A stretch of 64,000 bases of DNA from Pelargonium x hortorum (Eukaryota; Streptophyta; Magnoliopsida; Geraniales; Geraniaceae): positions 1-64,000 of the forward strand of contig JAYMTJ010000016.1 in assembly GCA_036897525.1 (NCBI GenBank). Direction: 5' to 3'. Position 1 is the first letter of the stretch. Every line of letters starts with the position of its first letter. A program made the translations under genes and the position numbers. A model generated the notes under the pieces. That model did no database searches. It worked only from the letters and a program-made list of their open reading frames with translations, and had not been told where the DNA came from. Positions 12,851 to 24,155 of the stretch are shown here, piece by piece.

Positions 12851-13498
12851 AGAATAACTCTATAATCTGAATTTAATAAGAGTAATCCAAATACTAATAC
12901 AGGAGCTACAATAAGTACAAGCAACAACCCTAACAAGCTCTCATAGGTCTTTACTCTTCTCCTATAAGTGTCTTTGTCTTTCCCAAATCCCTCTAAGTCC
13001 TAAGAAACAGAGTTATCAATAGCTAAGAAGTCCGTTTATATTCTGTTTTCTAGATTCTGGGTTTTTGTTGGTTATTTATAGTTTGTAGTCCACAAGAGTT
13101 TTTTTTTCTGATGAAGGGGGAATTCTCTTTTGATTTTAGGGATTCAGGGCTTTAGGAATTTGAGGATATTAAGCTCCAGTAAGTGTCTTATGAAAAGGGA
13201 TGTGTTTAATAAATTAAATAGGGTTTGTTGGCTGTCTTGTTGTTTCCTATGTTTCTGTGCAATTCAGGATAATTGTAGTTAGAGTCTTTCAAATCAAAGA
13301 AGCTAAAGAGCTTAATATTTATAGTCAATCAAGTGAAAGCGGTTGGCAAAGGCTTTCTTATTTGTGTGTTACCAGGTCTGTTAAGTTATGAGTCCTTTGG
13401 AGATTTTATATAAGATTTGTATGAAGTCAAGTAACCAGTTTTCCTTTTAGTTTTCCTAGATTCTGGATAATTAGTTTAGAGCCTTTTCTGGTCTTTGA

Positions 13499-13514
13499 GA
13501 TAGATAGATAGATA
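13499..13514 (+). repeat. GATA microsatellite
   Basis: Four GATA units. A shorter three-unit GATA tract lies at 29188-29199 in another island. Confidence 0.85.
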
Positions 13515-14420
13515 TTTCCTAGGAGAGTTTACTGTGCTCAGGGATTTGGTTATGTTATTGGCTAGGGCAATGGTTTAGAGAATCTAAGGAATTTACAGGT
13601 TTATAGGTTTAACAGAGAGTGCGGATACAAGGAAAACATGCTGGTATATCACGTATTCTATCTTGCTTTACGAGGTATGTATGAAAGATACTAGTTGAGG
13701 GTCAGATTCTAGTTTCTTCTATTTAAGTGATTCTATTGAATGCCTATTTCAAATGCTGGCTATCCTGTGAACTGAGTTATATGGACCACAACAAGGGAAC
13801 TTCCCTATTGATTGAACAAGCCCATCAAGACGTCGGGAACTCTCCTAAAACAATAAAACAGGAACTTTAAAATTAGGAATTTCTTTCAAACAAGATCCAC
13901 TAGTCAGAAAGGGATCGCTTCGCTAGCTTTCCATTAAAACAGGATTCTATATACTTAGGAGAGAGAAATTCATACAATAGACCCAAAACAGGATAGTGCT
14001 ATCCTCTTTCGAGCCACTTTATATACCTCCAATTCTTCTAATTAGAGCCTTTTCCTATAAACAAATCATCTAGTTTTATTGATTTTCCCTATAGGGGCGA
14101 TCCTACTTATTTCAACCACGCGAACTCGAACTACAGGTTAAGCTTTGGCAGCTTCTATGTATATGGCATTGGCTTAGGGAAGAACTCCAAGAAAGTAAGA
14201 AAATGATGTCGTTCCTTATGTTCCGAGGCACTTTCTTATGTTCAAGAGGGATTTCTAGGTATTGATTAGCCAGGCAGAATGAGGACTTCCCAGATATTGA
14301 TGAGCTTTGTTCGAGAGGTATTCTTTTTTTCTTCAACGGACATATTGTGATTAAGGGTTTTGTATTCTCCATACCCCCCTTTTCCTGTATGTATCTCTAG
14401 GAAAGCTCATGAAACAGGTA

Positions 14421-14470
14421 AGTAAGCTCATTTCACTTCAGGTATCTGTATTTTGGGTTGGTGGCATTTC
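14421..14470 (+). repeat. diverged direct repeat, copy 2 (AGTAAGCTCATTT)
   Basis: Partner of 12373-12440. It shares the exact 13-mer AGTAAGCTCATTT, then CAGGTATCTGTAT, a GG-rich stretch and GGCATTT. Confidence 0.6.
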
Positions 14471-14960
14471 AATAAGATAAAGAAAAGATAGTTCGGTATC
14501 GGTATTGTGCTTGGGATTGCCTTAGTAACTTTAGTTTTTGAAAGTACTTCATTTAGTTTATAAGAGTTCCTTGGTTAAGTCGCTTTGGAGTCAAGGAGTT
14601 CCCAGTTCTGTGAGAGAGTTCTTAGATATTTGAGAGAGAGTTACTGACAGATTGATGGGATTTGATCTCTAGGGATTATGCCCTTGTATTAGTTCATGGG
14701 TTTCTAGTTTAGGGATTTTAAAGGAGAGTTTAAGCCTGTGGTCAAGAGGAATATACCTTTAACAAAGTACTTTACTTAATAGTTTTCTGTATCGGATAGC
14801 TCGTAAGTATAGAGCACGTGTTCTGGCCTCAAGTCAAGGGGTAGTTTTCTAGAGGATTCCTTTCTTTTTGTTTGACAGATACTTGGTTATCTAAGGCGTA
14901 TCCCAACTCAATTTTATTAAGTACGTTTAACTTTAAATACTACTAGAGTTCTCTTTAATT

Positions 14961-16080
14961 ATAGTCTAAAATATATATATAGGGATGCTGGGGTATTTCT
15001 TTTTTTATTGCCTGTATTGGTGTCCTAATCCGTGGAAGCCCTTGTAAAAGCATTTATTAGGAAAGAGCTCGTAGAAATAGAATTTCTATTTAATATTAGA
15101 AGAGTAAGTAAAGAAAAAAGCATAAAGTATGCTCTCTTCCTGTAAGTTCATGAGTACTTTGTTTTGGAAGAGAAACTAGTACAGGAGTTTACTCAAGGGA
15201 ACCCTAAGGGAAGGTCGGGGCTTGTATGTAGTCTGTTAATGCGAAGAAAAGTACATAATCTATTGCAACTCTAACCTATAAGGCTGACCTATTCAACCTT
15301 ATTTTCATATTCCATTTTTTGTCTTTAATCCCTCATACTTTTACTTGTGAAGTTCCTATACAACTGACAAACTAAAAGCCTTATCTTAGGAGCACCTGGG
15401 ATACTTTTCGGGAATGTGTCCTTGTTCATTATTACGAGTATAGACCCTACCTTTGTGCAAGAGATTCTGGCTTAGCCCCTTATTAATAAAGGTAATTTTC
15501 GAATAGTAAGCCAGCATATCGAATAGTTCCTCACCTCATTCCATCCAAGAAAGAAAATGAGCTACAAAGCCCTGATACTAGGCCAAAGATTTTAAACTAT
15601 CTTTTTTTTTTACAGTCAAGGCCCACTCTTTGTTGCTTCACATTTACCCAAAAATGAAAAGAGTTTTTGGTCTACGAACAGAAGATACCGGTTTAGTTGA
15701 GTCCCGTTCAAGGGAGTTATGCAATTAGCACTTGATGAAGCTCCTATATGTACATATTATATAAAAGAATCGGGAATACCCCACAATAAAATAAGTCAAA
15801 TCTCGATTTAAATGCTTTGTCTCCTCTAGGTCTAAAGCCAAAGTAATGTGTTCCCAGTAAATTCAATATAGAGCTGAGGGATCTGCTATTCTGTATAGTT
15901 TTCTTACTAAGGAAAGGGGGTCATTTAGTCAATAGGAAGTGTATAGCCCATGAGACAGCTGAAAACCATAAGATACGGAGTTCCGGTCTAACTAAGAGGA
16001 TAGGTATGAAGACTATTAAGATACAACGGAGTGCAAGTATATAATATATATAATGGGTATCATGAAGAGTAACAAACAAG
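14961..16080. other. AT-rich background
   Basis: I see no gene or repeat of note here. The texture is the strand-symmetric background, with short G/C clusters and many stops. Confidence 0.55.
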
Positions 16081-16112
16081 TGAATAAGCAGTGTTTTAGG
16101 ATTAGTTGTCTT

Positions 16113-16139
16113 CCTGTATTTGTATATTCCGGTTAAAGG
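16113..16139 (+). repeat. CCTGTATTTGTATTCC-GGTTAAAG motif
   Basis: CCTGTATTTGTATATTCC is followed by GGTTAAAGG. Related copies on the same strand are 36255-36278 (CCTGTATTTGTATTCC, AGTTAAAG), 18451-18470 (CCTTGTATTCCCGGTTAACT), 12414-12434, and a weaker one near 45622-45643. The shared order of TGTATTCC then GTTAAAG supports common descent, not just composition. Confidence 0.6.
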
Positions 16140-16756
16140 TATTTCTAAAACTAAAGTAATGTAAAGAATAATACTCTCTGTATAGGATAGGACTAGAACC
16201 CATGAGAAGTTGTCAGTTGATTGGACTTGAACTCCTGTATTTTCTAGCAGTCAATGCCTCCCCTTTTGTTTCAATTTCCCGAACTTTTTCCAGATAACCA
16301 AACAACTTAGGGTCTGTTCTGTTCTATTTCTTTCTGAGGTTCTTTAATTGTCATTTTTCCTGAAAGAAAGCGGGCTCCCACTAATGTGTTGTTGTAGGTT
16401 ATTATACTTATAATGCAGTTGCCGAATTAAGTGCTTTCTAAACTAAAAAGAAGAAAGGGTGTCTTAGCTCGAATTCTAGAGATTTTCTATAAGCTATAAG
16501 TATGGCTATAAAGATAAACATAACACGGGGCTTGAGCCAGAGTATTCAAGTTAAATAAAGCAATGGGGTTAGACAAGTATAGAGCAGAGGAACTCTTCAT
16601 GTACTAATCGAAGTTATTGTAGGTAATAAGGTCCTTACTATCAGAGGAATCTCTACCGGTTATACTGTTCATGGTAAACGCACAGGATAGAAGCAAATGC
16701 TTCTCTTTTGGAGTCCCTTAATATTTATCACAGGAAAACTCTTGCTCTTACTCTTA

Positions 16757-16977
16757 TTGATATTGGCAGACTTTCAAGGCTCGAGGTTTGCAGTAGATGT
16801 ATTAAATAGTTCTAGTGTACATACTAGAGGAACTCTCTTTGGGAGTTAAGAGTTACAGTGTTTGCAGGCTTTCCTTGGGTATTGACAGGACTTTCAAGTA
16901 CAGGGAGTGGATTTCATTTAAGGAAAGAGAGGGATCTTCCATGAGTTTCACTTGGACTTTGACAAGCTTTCAAGAAG
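16757..16977 (+). repeat. three spaced TTGACAG-CTTTCAAG units
   Basis: Three diverged copies lie at 16757-16779, 16874-16900 and 16951-16977. Each has a TTG-rich lead, then GGCAGACTTTCAAG, GACAGGACTTTCAAG or GACAAGCTTTCAAG. The second and third copies are followed by a GGAGT block. The intervals are about 117 and 77 bases, so this is an irregular tandem array that has decayed. The role is unknown. Confidence 0.6.
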
Positions 16978-17476
16978 ATGTGGAGTATTGAGTACTAAAG
17001 TAAGATATTGAACTCTTTACAGGACCCGGCTGTACTTAATCTTTAACATTTTTAGTTTCTTACTTTACTCTTGTATATTAGAATTGGTAATTAAGGAATT
17101 TGGTAGCTTTATTTATTAAAAACAAAACAATAGTGCGGAGCTTCCTTCGATCAACAAACAGAGTTTTATTCCTAACTTTTTTTAGGTGTTACTACTCAAT
17201 TGTATACCTTTCTAGTTCTTTTTCCTTACTTTTATTAAAATGATGGTATGGTATTGCACGAATTGAATTAGTATTGCTTTCCCTCTGTAAACATTTGAAT
17301 TGTACTAACTTGAAACTTCAACATTTCCTGAACCTGTGCATTTAATTAATGACCCCTTTGTAATAGAAAGATATTTTCGGTGTATAAACAAACTCATTCC
17401 ATTCCGGTGAAAGCTTTAAGAAGACCCCTCAATAAAGACCCTCCAAAAGAAATTCTTTACCAGTCTAAAGAACCCA

Positions 17477-17525
17477 CTCTAAATCCCACGTGTTCTAACT
17501 ACCTACAAATCCTCCCTTTTCATCC
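17477..17525 (+). repeat. CTCTAAATCC element
   Basis: It begins CTCTAAATCCCACGTG and runs into a pyrimidine-rich stretch ending at CATCCG. The following CATCCGAA and, further on, ACGCGAGCCTA match the order CATCCGAA, ACGAGCCTA seen at about 45164-45215. Confidence 0.55.
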
Positions 17526-17860
17526 GAAATAGAATATCCACTTGAAATGAAACGCGAGCCTACTTACTGAGTCCATTATCAAAAGAGCCTCTTCTTAGGA
17601 CTTCGTACCTTAAAACTTTAGAACCAAACCCCAATCTTTGTTTGCGAAAGGTGGTCAAGTAAGCCAAAGACTGTAATACAAGAAATCCTAAAGTGTTGAA
17701 AAGCACTCTCTAGCAAGCAAATAAAGTAATAACTGAAACAGAATTCCTAAACCTACTATAATTACCCTTGAAAGCTGTCCCAAGAAAATCCTAACTAAGG
17801 AACGAACCCTCTCTTTTCTTTGCAACCTAGGAACCTTGTATAGCCGTCAAGTCAGTAATA

Positions 17861-17910
17861 CTCTAAATCCTATCTTCTGCTCTGAATTGAAGGATATTCT
17901 AATAGATTCT
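17861..17910 (+). repeat. CTCTAAATCC element
   Basis: Exact core CTCTAAATCC followed by TATCTTCTGCTCTG. It is preceded by TAATA, as in the neighbouring copies. Confidence 0.5.
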
Positions 17911-18111
17911 TTGAGAGTTTCTAATAGATACTTTAGGAAGTACACTCTGGCGAAAGCTGCTAATGTAATGCTAGCCCAAGTCCAAATAATATGAATAAGG
18001 TACCTACAAACACAAAGAATTAATGCTTAGTTGTCATGAGGTGTCTAACTTAAAGAATTGTTCTAGCGAGCCAAACCCTTCTATCTATCTGAATAAGCCA
18101 AGGATGTCAAT

Positions 18112-18162
18112 ACTATAAATCCCATTCCCTTCTGAGAACTCTCTAATCCTAGGAACCCTTTG
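18112..18162 (+). repeat. CTCTAAATCC element (degenerate core)
   Basis: The core is ACTATAAATCCC. The rest of the unit, CATTCCCTTCTGAGAACT, CTCTAATCC and AGGAACCC, follows the consensus seen at 45066-45115 and 28638-28690. Confidence 0.55.
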
Positions 18163-18300
18163 GAGAATGAGAGCAAGTACTCTTGACTGTTAGTAAGTTT
18201 ATTAATCATTCCTAAACTCATTAACTAACTTGAAAGCCCTGCTCAGAGAGTGGAAAGGTAAATAACTGAATACAGAGAATCCCTTCCTTAATCTTAACTA

Positions 18301-18345
18301 CTCTAAATCCTTTTAATCCGAACTTTAACTCTAAACTTGGCTGCC
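18301..18345 (+). repeat. CTCTAAATCC element
   Basis: Exact core followed by TTTTAATCCGAAC and a second CTCTAAAC block. It is one of eight exact cores in the window, all on the + strand. Confidence 0.5.
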
Positions 18346-18450
18346 TAATTGAAGGCCTGATATTGAAGGAATCTCTAGTGGATGGTTGTACTAATTCAAT
18401 TCCTTAGAACCCTAACTCACTAAGATAAGAATCCACTCTTTCGCAGTAAC

Positions 18451-18470
18451 CCTTGTATTCCCGGTTAACT
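18451..18470 (+). repeat. TTGTATTCC-GGTTAA motif
   Basis: CCTTGTATTCCCGGTTAACT is a diverged copy of the motif at 16113-16139 and 36255-36278. It lies to the right of the CTCTAAATCC array, the same order as in islands III and V. Confidence 0.5.
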
Positions 18471-21249
18471 TGTTACTCATCATAGCTCGACTCTTTAATC
18501 CTACCTTTTAGATGGATACTTCGTTGTAATACCTACCTTCTTAAGGGATCTACTTGTCTAGAACATATGAGCCTTACCTTTGTTAGCCTAAGTCATACTC
18601 TAATAAGTACCTCTTCTCTGGAACGGTCCTTCTCCGATAGACTGTGTATTAATTGTTCTGTTTGCTAAACCATTCTCATCTTCTAAAGGTGGACAGTGAT
18701 AACTCAAACCTGCCAATTGAGGTATTTCTGGTTGTAGCAATTCAGTATTCCTTACTAACTAACCCAAGCGAATGATGGAATCGCTATTGTCTATATTGAT
18801 TTACCGCTGTCAACTTTGAATTATGTTCTTAGTCTCGGTCTTTCAGTTTTCTTTCCAAAGAACCCATTCTTGACTAGAAATCCCTTAAAATAGTTGATAT
18901 GATAGAACTACAAGACAGGGACAAAGAGCTGAGAGAGTTACTTTCTTTCTTCAGGATCTTAGAAATAGGAATATCTGGTCTAAGGAAAACGGCAATTAAA
19001 AGAATTCCTAAAAAATCCGGTAATTAGGACTATACTATAAGCAAGAAAGAGCTCCTAATAAGATAATTATGAGTCTCTAAACAAATAGAATCTAGAATCT
19101 GGTTTCTCTAACTCAAAGGTATACTAATAAAATTGTTAGGATTATCAGCTTGCTAAACCGGATCTGTATAGTAAGTACACGGAAGAGTAACCTGTAGTTT
19201 CTCCTAGGAATAGACTATCAACTCAAAGAAATAGAATACATTTTCTGTCACAGGAGCTTCCTTTATGAGAATCCTAAAAAGCTGCCCACGTATATTCGAA
19301 CAATTAATTCTTAAACACCTTGCAGATAACATAGATCTGAAAGTACCCTCAACTATATTTAGAGTCTTTCATACCTCTTTGATATAGCTTGGCTTACCAA
19401 AACTAAAGCTTTGGAACATCCCTTTTCAACAGCAACACTTCCTTCTTAACAGGGAACATAAATAGTAGGGAACCTATGATGGCCTGGTGTATTCGGAAGA
19501 AAAAAAGGAAGAAGCAATTAGGACTCGAGCTTTATATGTATGTATTTTTATCATTTACTACATTTTATTTAATAAGGATTAGGCAACATTAAGAAGTTTA
19601 GTCTTACAACTTCTCCGTTTAGACAACCTCTAGTGCGCAGATCCTTGGAAGAGACTCCTTAGTATTTCAGAGATCGCTCATGAAAAGGGAGTTCTTGTTT
19701 AAGCTTCCAAAATAGTATATCTTTCTCAACTCTAATTATAGATTATAGAGGATCTGTAAATCCTGGTAACCCTGTAAGAGATAAGAGTTTTGTGTCAAGT
19801 AATAAGGAAAAAGAGGGACCCTGTTTCACTCAGACTTCCCATTTCAAGAGCATATATAAATGTTAAGTTCGATTCACAATTTTAATCCAAAAGTTCGCAC
19901 TACAATTGGTTTTAGGCAAGGATACAAATCAGTTAGTTAAGTATAAAGAGTACAAGATATAAAAAAAAGTGTTAGATCCATGTAAGTTAGGAAATCCGTA
20001 AAGCGAGGATTTTCTTAGAAGTAGTAAAAGAAACGCTGGTATGGTAAAAAGAAGATCCTTGTAATTTAAAGAGTCTTTTTTAAGGTAAGGTTGCACACAT
20101 TCACACACACATTAATTATTATATACAATAAAAAAACTATAAAAAAGACCCGTCTAGAAAAGCATTCCCCTCTTCCTCTTGCTGGGGTAATTACAACTGG
20201 GTTAGTAAAGGGAGAACCCGGGATTTTCTATTTATACTGGGCTGCTTTCATAATATGGGATTTCTAACTATACAAGATTTTCTTCCTGAATTTTTTGAAA
20301 AGTTAAGAGCTGAGTAGCTATAAAGTAAGGCCCCTAGGAAAGGTCTAGCTGTAAAGAAAGGTGTAGGTATTCGGGAAGGTCCTGATATTTAGATTATGAA
20401 ACTGGGAGTATAGAAAGTGGGTATTACAAAGGGAAGTCTTAATGAAGGGTCCTGGAGTTTATAAAATAGAAAGATTATTAAATAACCCTTAAATTTGAGC
20501 AAAATGAAATGAGATTCACTATTCTAAAAGAGCTCCCTATAAATAGGCCTTTATATTCAGATTACACGTTAGACTTTTACTGAATCCTGGGAGGAACACA
20601 TAGAACCCGTAGGGAGTTGAAGTTACATATTTAGGAAAGAAAGGAGGAGTCTGTAGCTCACTTTCAAGTCAAGAGGGTTAGCTTACCTGAGGCCGATTAG
20701 TGATAACCTTGCGGTTTGTTGTTAAAGATCGGTAAATAATTTGGATTAAGTAAAATATAACCTTTCAAAGATTAAGCAGCTTCTTTAGTACAACTTTTTA
20801 GAGCTTTCAGGAATAACTATATTTCTATAGAGAGTCTAAAGGAGTACCCAATATTCGTATTTAATTTAACTAAATGAACAGTTTTTTTTTCCTTTCCTCG
20901 GTATTCTAAATCAGCTTGTTTATGTATGAATATTTTTGTTTGGAATGCCGCCTTAAAAAGACAAATCTATAATATAACATTTGAGTTTACTTTAATACCA
21001 GCCAACATCTCGCCAAAGTACCGTACCGAAGAACTGGAAAAGTTAAGAAATATTCCTCTAAAGAAGTCTTAAATTACCACTAGAATTTAATTGAGTTTTA
21101 AGCAGCCAGCTTTGCTATAATATGCTTTAGTAACAAACTTATTGTAAAATATTGTACGTACTTTTTAATTAAAAAAAAAGTAAAAGATAAACGACCTCTT
21201 CTGCCTCAAGATTCCTGTCTAATTCAAGAATTGGAGTTTGAGTATTTAG

Positions 21250-21264
21250 AAAAAAAAAAAAAAA
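21250..21264 (+). repeat. A15 homopolymer
   Basis: Fifteen consecutive A residues, the longest run I found in the window. Confidence 0.85.
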
Positions 21265-23238
21265 CAAAACCCTCACCAATCTTCTATAGCCTTCCTTGCC
21301 TCTAAAGACCCTGGTAACACGAGTTCAATATACTATAATAAAGACTTCCCCTAACTCTTAGAAATTCCTTAAGAATTCCCTCTTACTTGGATCGGGAACC
21401 TAAGAAAAGCTTGACTTCTATACTAAACTAGGATCTTGTCTCTTGTAAATGGTTAACTTCCCCGTCTTGAATAGCATATTGTTTCATACTCAGAACTTGT
21501 TTATTATGCCTACCTATTCTAACTATCTTCTGAACCTTCATACTTTCATTTCTAATATCTATAACCGCTTTCCTTAGAGCTAGACTTACTAGCTTCTGGG
21601 ATCCCTTATAGCCTTAGTAGCTAAACCTTCTTAAGAGATATACCCCCTACTTAGCAGTCTTCTTAACTTGGTGCTTAGTCTTGAGAGTTAGATTTGTAGC
21701 TAGAGTAAAGAGAGACTTACAGGAATACCCTATAACCAACAGCTTACTCTTACTTTACTTTGTAATACCCTGTTTCGCACTCTTATGTTATGTTGTTTTA
21801 ATAATTTATCCTCTCTTCTCTTCGTTAACTGAATCAGGAAGAGAACCCGTTAGCTTGAGTCTTCTTAGGACTTTTTGGGAATTGGAAACAAAGCAACGTC
21901 GGATTTTCCTTATTTCTTTGAGCCGCAGTAAGAGGAGTCGCAAAGGATTAGATCTTAAAAAATTATTACATGCGCAGCAGAACCCGGGTCCATTAGTTAA
22001 ATATAAACCTATTAAATAGTAGGGCTTACGTTAAAGACATGGCGGGGATCTCTTCTAACAAAGCAATGTAGCAAATGGGTTCTATTTGAAGTATTATGTC
22101 AACAGCTTTAAATGCTTAAATGTATGAAAAGGAGCTTTTGATGTGGCTAATTTAAGGTAAGATATGTTCATACAGGATATGCAGTCGGTGAACTGGGTAT
22201 ATAGTTATTCAATATATGCTGCAGTAAACTTAAATACAAAGTTTAATAACCAATATTAAGATCACTTAGAGATAGAAAGTTTTGCTTAGTAGCCTCCTCT
22301 TCTCTTCCATAGCTTCGAATCTATCGAGAAAGAGCCCTACACCCCTGAAATAACAAAAAAAGGAGCCTCTAATATTTCCGATGCCCTAAAAATCACCCTT
22401 TTTCATCGCATTTCCAACTAGAGTCTATATTCTTTTTTCCGAGTATTAGTTTGAAATTCCAGTTAGATAGACAGCTTTTTAAATAAGAATAAGGTCAAAT
22501 TATGCTCAGGAGCTCCATAGTCTAATCAGTATTAGATACAAGATTCATATAGAGTTTGAATTACTTCCCTTTTCAAGGAGCTAGCCTAGAAAGATAAGAA
22601 AGAAGTCAATTTAGAAGCAAAGAGCAAGTCTAAGGAGCCTGCTTTCACTGAAAAAGGTAAAAAGAAACTCGGTAACTTAGTCAGGAAGATGCCCTTAATA
22701 ATCTTTTTTGAGAAGCTAGATTATTGGAAAACGGGCAAAGTCGGGTTTATACTCTTTTTAATTAGTAAGACAATAGGGCTCTTGATAAGGGATTCCTGCT
22801 AGATTATCCTAGATTTTAATAGGTTTTACGGGATACAAGGCATTTTCAAATAAATCCGGATTCGCTATCCTTAACAATTCTAAACTATTTACTTAAAAAA
22901 ACTTCAATTTAAGTGCTTAAAAAGGTCCTTTCTCAGGGCCCATTTCTTTAATTCAAGGAAAGTTTTATTATTTAATGAGAGAGTAAACATCAAAGGAAAT
23001 TCTAAGAGATAGTTAGTAAGTTATTAAGGAGATTCTAATAAGGAGGGCTAAAACCTTGTTATTTTATAAAGCGAGAATCCTTTTTGGAGTAGGGTTTCCC
23101 TAGGAGTCTAACTTTTATAAAGAGTAGTCAAGTTCTCCAGTCAGCTTTCTGATTTGAATAAAGGGAGGCTTCCGGAGATTAGACTCTATGTCCACTCACA
23201 GCTATTCCAGAATTTTCTCGGATTCAATTTCTTATTTT

Positions 23239-23293
23239 CTTAGTTGTTAGAGCAAGGGACTTTCAACCCGATGGCCGCGGGTTCGAGTCGAGG
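23239..23293 (+). pseudogene. tRNA-like relic (UUC-type loop)
   Basis: The sequence reads AGTTGTTAGAGC, 22 further bases, then GCCGCGGGTTCGAGTC. In tRNA numbering it gives GAGC at 22-25, loop CTTTCAA at 32-38 (anticodon UUC, as in tRNA-Glu), a five-base variable loop, GCGGG at 49-53 and T-loop TTCGAGT at 54-60. All spacings are canonical. The stems are not: only two or three anticodon-stem pairs and two of five T-stem pairs form, and no acceptor stem is visible. The best reading is a decayed tRNA gene. A functional tRNA repaired by RNA editing is less likely. Confidence 0.45.
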
Positions 23294-24109
23294 TTAGCGC
23301 TAAACTAAAAAGCTCGCGTATAAAAAATTTAAGTAGAAGTTCGAGATCTTTAATTCTATTAGGTACTACGCAAAAATGAGATTCTAGTCCAGTTCTAAAA
23401 TTCCTATTAGATATTTGCGGAGTCAATTAGTGTTATTCTTTCTACAGTTTGTTCCTCTACTAACCACAAAAAACATTAGCTTCGTAACCGTTCTAATTAC
23501 ACGCACTCAGAAGTTCTATGCTGAGATCTAGCCCTCTTGTATGGAGTATTTCCTTGAGTCAAAAAAGGGGGATCCTACATTATTTAAAGCGTAACTTACT
23601 CCTTTTAGGATTAGCTAACCTAAGGAGAAGATATTATGCCGGTTGTCTAACAATACATACAAACATAGACATTATCCACCCTTCACACAGCTCAAGAGTT
23701 TTAGTTAGAATAGATATATCAAAAAATCCTTGTTGTACTAGTCTAAGCTCAGTTTATCTCCTTGCCATACGTTAGTACGCGTAGAGAAAAGGCTCGGTCT
23801 GATTCGCCACCAGAGGAAAATCTAAGTATCGAAACCGAAAGCAAATTCCTTATTTTTGAGAGGTATTTACAAGAAATTTGGAGTTCCTTTAGTTCCGGAT
23901 TGAAAAATAATGAAACGCAATACTAAATTTTAAAAAAGAGGAATTCAAATAATAATAGTAGTAGACTATATAAGCCTCGAATGAACCACTGGACCTCTAA
24001 ACTAGTAAAGATTGGATAGTAACTTAGGAATTGTTCAAGTAAATCAGGACCCATTTTCTTTAACATTTCGATTTATTAAAAAAAGCATTTACTGATTTAT
24101 AAAGAGTGT

Positions 24110-24124
24110 ACCTGGTATACAGGT
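24110..24124. repeat. short hairpin ACCTG/CAGGT
   Basis: ACCTG and CAGGT flank a five-base loop, GTATA. It overlaps the left end of the rRNA-like match that starts at 24120. Confidence 0.5.
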
Positions 24125-24155
24125 GAAATTCTTAGGTTATTAGGGTATATGTGGA
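24120..24155 (+). other. possible small-subunit rRNA fragment
   Basis: CAGGTGAAATTC is followed by TTAGGTTATTAGGG. The conserved 690-region stretch of bacterial-type SSU rRNA reads AGGTGAAATTC, GTAGATATT, CGGAGG, so an 11-base exact match and part of the following order agree. Nothing recognisable as rRNA lies on either side. It may be a small relic or a coincidence. Confidence 0.2.

Larger units (their letters stand above)
12300..14960 (+). repeat. island I: T/G-skewed repeat-rich segment
   Basis: Base use changes here. On the + strand T and G clearly exceed A and C through most of the segment, unlike the symmetric background. Words such as TTTGTT, CTGTATCCTGG and TAGGAATTT recur. Internal diverged repeats include CTTGG-TGCTAAGATAG (12558-12575 and 12627-12644) and a 50-60 bp pair at 12373-12440 and 14421-14470. 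The patch 12661-12850 is stop-poor in two frames. I recognise no gene. The segment shares the CTGTATTTGTATTCC motif with islands near 16, 18, 36 and 45 kb, so it is probably a decayed dispersed repeat rather than unique sequence. Confidence 0.5.
16081..17120 (+). repeat. island IIa: G/T-leaning repeat segment
   Basis: This segment carries the best copy of the CCTGTATTTGTATTCC-like motif (16113-16139) and three spaced copies of a TTGACAG...CTTTCAAG unit (16757-16977). Base use and words differ from the flanking background. No frame is long enough to be a credible gene. It merges into the A/C-skewed island IIb to its right. Confidence 0.5.
17400..18800 (+). repeat. island IIb: A/C-skewed array of CTCTAAATCC elements
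   Basis: C exceeds G strongly on the + strand here. Four CTCTAAATCC-type cores (17477, 17861, 18112 in degenerate form, 18301) head units that continue with pyrimidine-rich sequence and AACCC-CTCTTT blocks. Other shared words with island V near 45 kb are CATCCGAA, ACGAGCCTA, AGCGAGCCAAA and CTAAGGAAC. The segment therefore looks like a diverged copy of part of island V. I see no gene in it. Confidence 0.6.

Noticed and set aside
16187-16260. ATAGG-ACTAGAA-CCCAT, a well-paired minus-strand T-arm
   Set aside because: The T-stem is good, but the next 20 bases cannot form an anticodon arm and no D-arm follows.
21681-22019. Longest open frame, 112 codons with one hydrophobic stretch
   Set aside because: It starts with TTG, has no internal methionine codon and no recognisable motif, and its length is what chance predicts for 64 kb at this composition.
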